Part shown: positions 25,893-32,873 of the stretch, in pieces
Layout: each line of letters opens with the position of its first letter
Numbering within the stretch: the stretch's first letter is position 1
DNA from: Hyphomicrobiales bacterium
GTDB lineage: Bacteria > Pseudomonadota > Alphaproteobacteria > Rhizobiales > Rhizobiaceae
Length of the DNA: 64,000 bases
NCBI GenBank assembly: GCA_900474095.1
Contig: UCOA01000015.1
Span: 1 to 64,000, forward strand
Direction: 5' to 3'
The notes under the pieces: generated by a model
The model's input: the letters and a program-made list of their open reading frames with translations, nothing else
What the model was told of the DNA's origin: nothing
Databases searched by the model: none
Made by a program: the position numbers and the translations under genes

Positions 25893-26669
25893 ATGAATGA
25901 GGTTCTGAAGGTCCACGAGCTGACCAAGGCGTTCGGATCCACGAATGTATTGGATGGTATCAGCTTCCGCATGAAAGAAGGGGAGGTGATCTCTTTGATC
26001 GGATCATCAGGATGTGGAAAGAGCACCGCCCTTCGCTGCATCAACTTCCTGGAGACGCCGACGTCCGGGCAGATCGAGTTCATGGGGCAGGCGATCTCTG
26101 TCAGTTGCAATAAGCGTGGCGAGAGCGAAATCGTCAACGCTTCCTACATCCGAGCGTTTCGCCAGCGGATCGGCATGGTGTTCCAGAACTTCAACCTCTG
26201 GCCTCACCGTACCGTCCTCGGCAACGTGACGGAGAGCCTGGTCTATGTGCTGAAAATGAGCAGAAAGCAGGCCGAAGAGGTTGCGCTGTCCGCCTTGTCG
26301 AAGGTTGGCATGGCGAGCTTCCGCGACCGCTATCCGCATCAACTGTCGGGCGGGCAACAGCAACGGGTCGCGTTCGCACGTGTGCTGGCAATGCGACCAA
26401 AATTGATGTTGTGCGATGAACCAACATCCGCACTCGACCCCGAACTCGTCGGGGAAGTGCTGAAGGTTATCCGCACACTGGCCGAAGAGGGCGCCACGAT
26501 CCTCCTCGTCACGCATGAAATGCGGTTCGCGCGCGATGTGTCGAACCGGATGATATTCCTGCAAGAGGGCCGCCTTGAGCAGGACGACACGCCGGAAGAA
26601 CTACTTCGAAACCCCGCCACGGAAGGGGTGAAGCGGTTTCTATCGAGCGTGATGCCAGCCAGCGCCTAG
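25893..26669 (+). CDS. Polar amino acid ABC transporter ATP-binding protein
   Basis: This 258-residue GlnQ/HisP-type ATPase has Walker A GSSGCGKST, a long Q-loop region with VFQNFNLWPH, signature LSGGQQQRVA, Walker B LMLCDEPTSALD, and the switch histidine THEM. The ATG at 25893 follows GGAGGGG; an ATG at 25860 that abuts the aminotransferase stop would add 11 residues. It heads a four-gene transporter (ATPase, binding protein, two permeases), an order seen in amino acid and ectoine (Ehu) uptake systems. It is co-directional and close to the aminotransferase, so uptake and breakdown of the same substrate are likely linked. Confidence 0.9.
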   Translation: MNEVLKVHELTKAFGSTNVLDGISFRMKEGEVISLIGSSGCGKSTALRCINFLETPTSGQIEFMGQAISVSCNKRGESEIVNASYIRAFRQRIGMVFQNFNLWPHRTVLGNVTESLVYVLKMSRKQAEEVALSALSKVGMASFRDRYPHQLSGGQQQRVAFARVLAMRPKLMLCDEPTSALDPELVGEVLKVIRTLAEEGATILLVTHEMRFARDVSNRMIFLQEGRLEQDDTPEELLRNPATEGVKRFLSSVMPASA

Positions 26670-26710
26670 AGGCGTCTGGCCACAACAACAACCACAAAAG
26701 GGTAACAGAC

Positions 26711-27529
26711 ATGATCATCAGCAAAATCATCAAGTCAGCATTGGCAACCAGCCTGCTCGTCTCCGCTCTGGCCACGGCCGCTTCGGCCAAGGACGGGGTC
26801 CTTCGCATCGGCACGGAGGGCGATGCGCCAAAGTTCAGCATGGCTGACCCGAGCGGTAACGTGACCGGCTTTGACGCCGATATCGCCAATGGCATCTGCG
26901 CCGAACTCAAGGTTAAGTGTGAGTTCGTGGTGCAGACGTTCAGCTCGTTGGTGCCATCCATGGACAGCGACCGGTTCGACGTCATCATTTCCGGTCTTGG
27001 TATTACCGCCGAGCGCCAGAAGAAGATCGATTACTCCATTCCGTACGCGACTACGCCTCTTTATTTCGTCGCCGCGAAGGACTCGCCGCTGGCAGGGCTG
27101 AAGAGCGTCGACGAGATCGAGAAGGCGATCGCCGGCAAGACCGTCGGCGTCGTCACCGGCACCACCTACGCACGATTTATCGAAAAGCAGATGAAGGGTG
27201 CGGATCTGAAGACCTACGACGCGGTCACTCAATTGACCGCCGATCTCGCCAACGGCCGCATCGATGCCGCCTTCGAAGGTTCACCGACCTGGGTGGACTT
27301 TTTGGCGACACCGGACGGCGCCAATTTCACGAAGATCGACGTCAAGATCATGGCCATGGACGCTCCGGACGTCCTGGGACACGGCATGGGCGTCGGAATG
27401 CGCAAGGGCAACACCGAGCTCAAGGCGAAGCTCGATGCCGCGCTTTGCAAGATGGTCGATGATGGCAAAGTGAAGGAAGCCTCGATGCAGTGGTTCCAGG
27501 ACGACTATACCATTTCCTGCAAGAAGTGA
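26711..27529 (+). CDS. Periplasmic amino acid-binding protein (SBP family 3)
   Basis: This 272-residue protein has a signal peptide of about 26 residues ending in ATAASA, then the family 3 solute-binding fold: RIGTEGDAPKFS, GFDADIANGICAEL, FDVIISGLGITAERQKKIDYS, and two cysteines (CAELKVKC). A final pair of cysteine-containing segments (ALCKM, SCKK) may form disulfides. It delivers a polar amino acid or a small zwitterion to the adjacent permeases. The FDADIAN pocket strand is that of amino acid binders; the ligand is unknown. A stable hairpin lies just after its stop. Confidence 0.88.
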   Translation: MIISKIIKSALATSLLVSALATAASAKDGVLRIGTEGDAPKFSMADPSGNVTGFDADIANGICAELKVKCEFVVQTFSSLVPSMDSDRFDVIISGLGITAERQKKIDYSIPYATTPLYFVAAKDSPLAGLKSVDEIEKAIAGKTVGVVTGTTYARFIEKQMKGADLKTYDAVTQLTADLANGRIDAAFEGSPTWVDFLATPDGANFTKIDVKIMAMDAPDVLGHGMGVGMRKGNTELKAKLDAALCKMVDDGKVKEASMQWFQDDYTISCKK

Positions 27530-27544
27530 TCCTTTTGAAGATGC

Positions 27545-27574
27545 GACCTGCCTTGGCTTGGTCCAAGGCAGGTC
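27545..27574 (+). promoter_or_regulatory. Intercistronic hairpin after the binding-protein gene
   Basis: GACCTGCCTTGG (27545-27556) and CCAAGGCAGGTC (27563-27574) form a perfect 12-bp stem with a 6-base loop, not followed by a T run. It lies between the binding-protein stop and the first permease. Such hairpins commonly protect the upstream mRNA from exonucleases, so the binding protein is made in excess over the membrane components. Confidence 0.75.
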
Positions 27575-27580
27575 ATTGGG

Positions 27581-28303
27581 ATGGTGTCAATGCTAGCTGA
27601 TTTCTGGATATTGATGGTGGAGCGAGGCTGGGCGCTTGCTCTGCTGCGGGGAGGTGCCGTCACGATTGCGATCGGCCTGCTCGGCATGTTGTTGGGTTTC
27701 GTGGTTGCAACCCCGTTGGCTGTTTTGCGCTGGCAAAAGGTCGCCGTGGTTTCGCAACTGGTCGACGCATATAGTATCGTCGTGCGTGGTGTTCCGGGGC
27801 TGCTGGTGATCTACCTGCTGTTCTTCGGGTCTGTCGATATGGTCAAAACCGTCGCGACCACGTTTGGCTACCAGGACTCGGTTGACAATGCCTACCCATA
27901 CATCGTCGGCGTGATCGCCATTGCCGTAATCTCGTGCGCTTATTCCATCGAGGTCATCCGCGGCGCACTTCAGGCGGTGCCATATGGTCTGCTTGAAGCT
28001 GCGAAGTCGCTCGCCTTGCCCACGCGGATCACCTTCTCCCGCATCACCTTTCCGCTGGCATTACGGCTGGCGCTCGGCGGCATCAACAACGTCTGGCAAA
28101 TGACGATCAAGGACACATCGCTGATTTCGGTGGTCGGACTGCAGGAACTGATGAGAACAGCCGCGATCGCAGCCGGAATTACCCGCTCTCCTTTCCTGTT
28201 TTATTGCATCGCTGCGGCATTGTTTTTCGGCATGACTGCGGTCAGTCAAACCCTGTTTTCCAGAGCAGAACGTGCGCTGAATCGCGGCTTCGGAGGGCGA
28301 TGA
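27581..28303 (+). CDS. Polar amino acid ABC transporter permease (HisQ type)
   Basis: This 240-residue permease has about five helices and the EAA-type loop (GLLEAAKSLALPTRITFSRITFPLALR). It belongs to the HisM/HisQ/GlnP family. Starts at 27581 and 27590 are both in frame and lack a strong ribosome-binding site, consistent with lower translation than the binding protein. It ends one base before the second permease, with which it should form the channel heterodimer. Confidence 0.87.
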   Translation: MVSMLADFWILMVERGWALALLRGGAVTIAIGLLGMLLGFVVATPLAVLRWQKVAVVSQLVDAYSIVVRGVPGLLVIYLLFFGSVDMVKTVATTFGYQDSVDNAYPYIVGVIAIAVISCAYSIEVIRGALQAVPYGLLEAAKSLALPTRITFSRITFPLALRLALGGINNVWQMTIKDTSLISVVGLQELMRTAAIAAGITRSPFLFYCIAAALFFGMTAVSQTLFSRAERALNRGFGGR

Positions 28304-28304
28304 T

Positions 28305-28985
28305 ATGAATCTCGATATCGTCACATATGCCATCCCCTTCCTGCTTGTCGGCGCCAAGACGACATTGCTGATTGCCCTGTTCGGAATTGTCTTTGGATTC
28401 CCGTTCGGTATCGTCGTCGGCCTTGGGCGTGGCTCGAAGAATAGGGTTCTGCGCAACATCTGCGACACCTACTGCGCCATATTCCGGGGGACACCGATGC
28501 TGGTGCAGATATTCGTCATTTACTACGGATTGGCCCAGGTGGGCTTCATTCGTCACAACCCGGTGCTGTGGTGGCTGATCGGCGACGGCTTAAACGCGGC
28601 GATCCTGGCCGTCGTGCTGAACACCGGCGCCTACACCGCTGAAATTTTTCGCACGGCTTTCCTCTCCCTGCCCAAGGGTCTTATCGAGGCGGCCGAAGCC
28701 TGCGGCATGTCTCCCTGGCATGTCTTCACGCGGGTGAAGTTTCCGCTCGCATTGCGCCAAGCACTGCCTGCCTACAGCAGCGAGGCGGCCATTATCGTCA
28801 AGGAATCGAGCCTCGCATCGACGATCACCGTCTTGGAAATCACTGGATACGCCAAGAGGTTGATGAGCGAGACCTTCGCGATCATGGACATCTTCATCAT
28901 CACCGCCGCCCTCTATCTCGCCATCAACGTCGTTGCTCTAACGGCATTGAAACTCCTCGAACGGCGCCTGTCGTTTGTCCGATAA
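28305..28985 (+). CDS. Polar amino acid ABC transporter permease (HisM type)
   Basis: This 226-residue permease carries the family motif for polar amino acid channels: YCAIFRGTPMLVQIF near the first third and the EAA loop GLIEAAEACGMSPWHVFTRVKFPLALR. It starts one base after the previous permease stop and is the last transporter gene before the cupin. Both permeases differ clearly from each other, as in heterodimeric HisQM systems. Confidence 0.87.
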   Translation: MNLDIVTYAIPFLLVGAKTTLLIALFGIVFGFPFGIVVGLGRGSKNRVLRNICDTYCAIFRGTPMLVQIFVIYYGLAQVGFIRHNPVLWWLIGDGLNAAILAVVLNTGAYTAEIFRTAFLSLPKGLIEAAEACGMSPWHVFTRVKFPLALRQALPAYSSEAAIIVKESSLASTITVLEITGYAKRLMSETFAIMDIFIITAALYLAINVVALTALKLLERRLSFVR

Positions 28986-29009
28986 TCTCTCACAAGAAAG
29001 GTCCTGACT

Positions 29010-29363
29010 ATGTCTAGATTAACATTCGTCGATCAGAACAACCTGCCGACACCGCGCAAGGGTCAGCCCGCGCCCGACCGGCTTATCGAGGGAAACCCGC
29101 AGTTCCTGTCCTGGGACATCGCCCAGACCGCTGACGGCGTTGTTCGCTCCGGTGTATGGGAAGCGACGCCCGGCGCCTATCGCTCGATCAAGGGCGAGAC
29201 CTTCGAGGTTTGTGTCATTCTTTCCGGCGTTTCGGAACTGACCGAGGACGGCTGCGAACCGCGCCGGATCGTCGCCGGCGACAGCTTCGTCATGCATCCC
29301 GGCTTCGTGGGGACCTGGAAGGTCATTGAGACCACGCGCAAGCTCTGGGTCAGCCGCGACTAA
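29010..29363 (+). CDS. Cupin (DUF861/EutQ-like) small protein
   Basis: This 117-residue cupin has the GxWxAxPGAYRS strand, the KGETFEVCVILSG turn with a metal-type acidic residue, and a second cupin motif GDSFVMHPGFVGTWKV. DUF861 cupins often sit in amino acid transport-catabolism operons in rhizobia, with unknown catalytic role. AAGAAAGG precedes the ATG, 24 bases after the permease stop, so it belongs to the same operon. A further 195 bases to the next gene contain a possible decayed 52-codon frame from 29408, which I do not support as a gene. Confidence 0.78.
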   Translation: MSRLTFVDQNNLPTPRKGQPAPDRLIEGNPQFLSWDIAQTADGVVRSGVWEATPGAYRSIKGETFEVCVILSGVSELTEDGCEPRRIVAGDSFVMHPGFVGTWKVIETTRKLWVSRD

Positions 29364-29558
29364 ATCGTCACCAGCACAGTTCATCCTATCCTCTACGGTA
29401 TCCGCTCATGCCCAAGCTCAACGACATGCACACATGCCTTCCTTATGCGTCCGACAAAACGCATTCCGACGATTGGCCTTGCGATCAAAGCCCAGCTTTG
29501 GCTTTGCGCCCGCGCAGCCGGATCATGGATAGTAAGGGCGGGTTTCAAGTGAATAGAC

Positions 29559-30542
29559 ATGATTAGTCTGGAGACGATCGAGCAAGCGCGCGAGCGCATC
29601 GTCAAGCACGTCAGCAGCACGCCTCTCGTGAGGTCGGCTACGCTGTCCGAATTGGTCGGGACGCAGGTCAGCCTGAAGCTGGAGCATCACCAATTGACCG
29701 GTAGCTTCAAGCTCCGGGGTGCAACGAACGCAGTTCTTCAACTCAGCCAACTGGAGCGCGATCGCGGCGTCATCGCAGCCTCAACGGGCAATCACGGAAG
29801 AGCACTTTCCTATGCTGCTCGGGCAGTTGGCTCTCGCGCGACCATCTGCATGTCGCGTCTGGTGCCGGAAAACAAGGTATCCGAAATCCGACGGCTGGGC
29901 GCGACAGTGCGCATAGTGGGTTCGTCGCAGGACGACGCACAACAGGAAGTCGAACGGCTAGTAGCAGAGGATGGGCTCAGCATGATCCCGCCTTTTGATC
30001 ACCCCCACGTCATCGCCGGCCAGGGAACGGTCGGGCTCGAAATCGCCGAGGCGATGCCCGACGTCGCGGCAGTTCTCGTTCCTCTTTCTGGAGGTGGATT
30101 GGCCGCAGGCGTCGCGGCAACCGTAAAGGCAATGCGACCGGCTGCGAAGGTCATCGGTGTCACCATGGACCGCGGGGCAGCCATGAAGGCTAGCATCGAC
30201 GCTGGTCACCCGGTGCAGGTGACGGAGTATTGCAGTCTGGCCGACTCGCTGGGAGGTGGCATAGGGATGCAAAACGCTTGGACTTTCCCGATGTGCAAAG
30301 CGCTTCTCGACGATGTTGTCCTCGTCAATGAACGCGAGATAGCAGCCGGTATCCGGCACGCTTATGAGTATGAGCGTGAGATAGTCGAGGGCGCTGGCGC
30401 AGTTGGGATCGCGGCGCTGCTTTCCGGCAAGTTGGCTCATCTCAAAGGTCCGGTAGCAGTTGTCTTGTCGGGCCAAAATATCGACATGACGCTGCATCGA
30501 AACGTCATTAACGGACTTGATATAGCGACTGAGGTGGATTGA
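29559..30542 (+). CDS. eutB: EutB/threonine dehydratase-like PLP enzyme
   Basis: This 327-residue fold-type II PLP enzyme has the PLP lysine in TGSFKLRGA, the phosphate loop SGGGLAAG, and the early STGNHG motif. It lacks the C-terminal ACT domain of biosynthetic threonine deaminase. Paired with the EutC-type gene that follows (1-base to 4-base overlap), it fits the EutB/BhcB group that dehydrates 3-hydroxyaspartate to iminosuccinate in hydroxyectoine breakdown and the beta-hydroxyaspartate cycle. A plain threonine or serine dehydratase remains possible; the pairing is the main argument. Confidence 0.75.
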   Translation: MISLETIEQARERIVKHVSSTPLVRSATLSELVGTQVSLKLEHHQLTGSFKLRGATNAVLQLSQLERDRGVIAASTGNHGRALSYAARAVGSRATICMSRLVPENKVSEIRRLGATVRIVGSSQDDAQQEVERLVAEDGLSMIPPFDHPHVIAGQGTVGLEIAEAMPDVAAVLVPLSGGGLAAGVAATVKAMRPAAKVIGVTMDRGAAMKASIDAGHPVQVTEYCSLADSLGGGIGMQNAWTFPMCKALLDDVVLVNEREIAAGIRHAYEYEREIVEGAGAVGIAALLSGKLAHLKGPVAVVLSGQNIDMTLHRNVINGLDIATEVD

Positions 30543-31537
30543 TGCCTATTATGAAAATACTCACTGAGCCTGAGCTCAGACAGATCATCCCGCTCGACCT
30601 CGATGCCGTTAAATGCGTGGAAGCCGCTTTTCGCGCCCTGGCCGTCGAAGATGCGGTGAAGATGCCGCCCATTCTACGTCTGGATGTGCCTGAGAGCAGA
30701 GGCGAGGTCGATGTGAAAACCGCGTATATTCCAGGCTTGAGCGGTTTCGCGATCAAAATTAGTCCCGGTTTCTTTGACAATCCGAAGATCGGCCTCCCGA
30801 GCACAAACGGCATGATGGTTTTGCTCTCGAGTAAAACCGGACTAGTTCAGGCACTGCTCCTAGACAATGGCTACCTGACCGACGTTAGGACGGCGGCTGC
30901 TGGTGCTGTCGCGGCGAAACATCTGTCGCGTCAAGATGCCTCGATCGCAACCATCTTCGGTGCTGGAGTCCAGGCGAGACTGCAACTCCAAGCGCTCACT
31001 CTGGTGAGACCAATCCGAGAAGTGCGTATATGGGCGCGGGATCAGCGCAAGGCGGAGGCGCTCGTCGAACAGTTGAAGCGCGAGCACAGCTTGCCGGTCA
31101 TTGCCTTCGACGATCCAAAGGAAGCAGTATCGGGTTCTCATATCATTGTGACAACGACACCCGCAGACCGGCCGATTCTTGATGTCTCTTGGCTTGAACC
31201 TGGGCAGCACGTAACAGCCATGGGCTCCGACGCCGAACATAAAAACGAGATCGATCCAGCCGCGATTGGGCGCGCAGACGTTTATGTGGCGGACAGCCTA
31301 AAACAGACACGGAGGCTGGGTGAACTTCATCATGCCATAGCGGCTGGGCTGTTTGCGGCTGACACGGATTTTCCGGAACTGGGCCAAATTATTGCCGGCG
31401 AGAAAGTCGGACGTACTCGCGATGCAGACATCACAATAGCCGATCTTACCGGTACGGGTGTTCAGGATACAGCAATTGCCACGTTGGCCTTTCAGCGTGC
31501 TGAAGAATTCAACGCCGGCAAGATGTTTGAAAGCTAA
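30539..31537 (+). CDS. eutC: EutC/ornithine cyclodeaminase-like iminosuccinate reductase candidate
   Basis: This 332-residue protein belongs to the ornithine cyclodeaminase/mu-crystallin family: the N-terminal dimerisation block with LRLDVPESRGEVDVKTAYIPG, KISPGFFDNP, the TDVRTAAAGAVAA helix, and the Rossmann GAGVQARLQL nucleotide motif. It ends with DLTGTGVQDTAIA, as in EutC. In the beta-hydroxyaspartate cycle, the homolog BhcD reduces iminosuccinate to aspartate, and EutC likely does the same after EutB. The start overlaps the eutB stop. No EutD/DoeA hydrolase or EutE/DoeB deacetylase is visible in the window. Confidence 0.78.
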   Translation: MMPIMKILTEPELRQIIPLDLDAVKCVEAAFRALAVEDAVKMPPILRLDVPESRGEVDVKTAYIPGLSGFAIKISPGFFDNPKIGLPSTNGMMVLLSSKTGLVQALLLDNGYLTDVRTAAAGAVAAKHLSRQDASIATIFGAGVQARLQLQALTLVRPIREVRIWARDQRKAEALVEQLKREHSLPVIAFDDPKEAVSGSHIIVTTTPADRPILDVSWLEPGQHVTAMGSDAEHKNEIDPAAIGRADVYVADSLKQTRRLGELHHAIAAGLFAADTDFPELGQIIAGEKVGRTRDADITIADLTGTGVQDTAIATLAFQRAEEFNAGKMFES

Positions 31538-31705
31538 GAGGCTGCTTGGGAACCGGTTTTGTGGCTTGCCCGAGATGACGAGCTTCGGGCAGCGTTGGCT
31601 GCCGCTCAGACAATATGCGCAGGGCAATACCTAGCTGTTGAATTCCGTCTGTAGGTCTCGCCTTGCGCCCTCATTGGCGCCCGCGAAACAGAATATCCCA
31701 ATGAT

Positions 31706-32026
31706 GTGGTATCTCCGCAGGAAGCGAATGTGTGGCGTCGAGTGATCGCTGTCAGTGCGAACAGCACGATGCGTGTGCGGCCAATACTGACGCCTGGCGA
31801 GGCGGCAGCCTCGTCTCCGAAGGCAAAAGCGTCCAGCATCCGTCTCCTCTACAGTTTCTCCGGTGAGGCAAGCATCGGCGACATCACAATCGATGCCGGT
31901 GAGAGCGTGTTTCTCGACAGTGGGGATGCGGCGGTCGTCGCACGCTCGGATGCGGATCTGGTGCTGTTCATGACGGACCTACAGCGCCAGTCTTCAACGG
32001 GGGCATGTTCAGCGGCAATGTCGTAG
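31706..32026 (+). CDS. Unrecognised small protein or gene fragment with cupin-like strand pattern
   Basis: This 106-residue frame contains a C-terminal strand series (GDITIDAGESVFLDSGDAAVVARSDADLVLF) reminiscent of cupin, pirin or HutD/Ves proteins, but its N-terminal half is low-complexity Ala/Ser and lacks the first cupin motif. There is no good ribosome-binding site. It may be the 3' remnant of a decayed gene, since the surrounding 31538-32201 region is otherwise empty of supportable genes. Confidence 0.3.
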   Translation: MVSPQEANVWRRVIAVSANSTMRVRPILTPGEAAASSPKAKASSIRLLYSFSGEASIGDITIDAGESVFLDSGDAAVVARSDADLVLFMTDLQRQSSTGACSAAMS

Positions 32027-32201
32027 GGAGCGCTGGCCTCCGTTGAAGCCCACGAATTCCGGCATGGCCGTCCTTCGGGATTATTGCGTCAGCCGTAATT
32101 ATGAACTGTGAACGTCAGCCGTTCTCACGGACGGCGGAGTGTAGCAATTTCGGAATGCGGATCGGGAATGAACTCGTCCAACAATTTAGCAGGAGCGCCT
32201 C

Positions 32202-32816
32202 ATGAACCTTTATCACCATCCGCTGTCGGGACATTCGCACCGGGCCCGTCTGTTTGTCTCGCTGCTTGGCCTGCCCCATGACCTGGTCGAAGTCGACCTG
32301 AAGGCCGGCGCACACAAGAAGCCGGACTTTCTGAAGCTGAATCCGTTTGGCCAGGTACCGGTGCTCGAGGATGATGAGGTCGTGATCGCTGACTCCAACG
32401 CCATCCTGGTCTACCTCGCAAAGAAAGCAGCCCTAACGGATTGGCTTCCCGAAGACGCCCAGGGCGCCGCCGCCGTCCAGCGCTGGCTGTCGGTGGCCGC
32501 CGGCGAGGTGGCCTATGGTCCTGCAGCGGCACGGCTGATCACTGTCTTCGGCGCCAAATACAATCCTGACGAGGTGATCGGCCGCGCTCACACCCTGCTC
32601 GGCAAGCTCGAAAATCACCTCGCCAATCGCCACTGGCTTGTCGGCAATGGGCCGACGATCGCGGATGTGGCGATCTACAGCTACGTGGCCCGAGCGCCAG
32701 AAGGGAACGTCGATCTCTCCACCTATCCCGCCGTCGATACCTTTCTCCGTCGTGTCGAAGCGCTACCGGGGTTCGTTCCGTTTGTTCAAACGCCGGTCGG
32801 CCTTGCGGCTGCCTGA
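32202..32816 (+). CDS. Glutathione S-transferase family protein
   Basis: This 204-residue protein has a thioredoxin-fold N-domain ([16 protein letters not shown], then [13 protein letters not shown] with the cis-proline and the SNAI glutathione gamma-glutamyl site) and an all-helical C-domain with the N-capping [12 protein letters not shown] box. The AGGAG ribosome-binding site precedes the ATG. It is followed by a terminator and then by the flavoprotein gene, so the two are separate units or read-through partners. Upstream, GAACG (32110-32114) and CGTTC (32120-32124) form a small inverted repeat that could be a LysR-type site. Confidence 0.87.
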   Translation: MNLYHHPLSGHSHRARLFVSLLGLPHDLVEVDLKAGAHKKPDFLKLNPFGQVPVLEDDEVVIADSNAILVYLAKKAALTDWLPEDAQGAAAVQRWLSVAAGEVAYGPAAARLITVFGAKYNPDEVIGRAHTLLGKLENHLANRHWLVGNGPTIADVAIYSYVARAPEGNVDLSTYPAVDTFLRRVEALPGFVPFVQTPVGLAAA

Positions 32817-32825
32817 AAGCCGATC

Positions 32826-32861
32826 CCGGGCGTGAGACTGCGTGCGCCCGGTCTTTTTTTT
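32826..32861 (+). terminator. Rho-independent terminator between GST and flavoprotein genes
   Basis: CCGGGCG (32826-32832) pairs with CGCCCGG (32845-32851) and is followed by TC and eight Ts. The downstream flavoprotein starts only 12 bases after the T run, so its main promoter would have to lie inside the GST gene, or termination is partial. Confidence 0.75.
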
Positions 32862-32873
32862 GGGAGACGGGAC

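Noticed and set aside
29364-29558. A 52-codon frame between the cupin and eutB
   Set aside because: No motif and no good start signal; codon pattern is not convincing.
22350-31537. Calling the locus a complete ectoine degradation cluster
   Set aside because: Ectoine hydrolase (DoeA/EutD) and the deacetylase (DoeB/EutE) are absent from the window; only aminotransferase, dehydrogenase, EutB and EutC-type genes are present.
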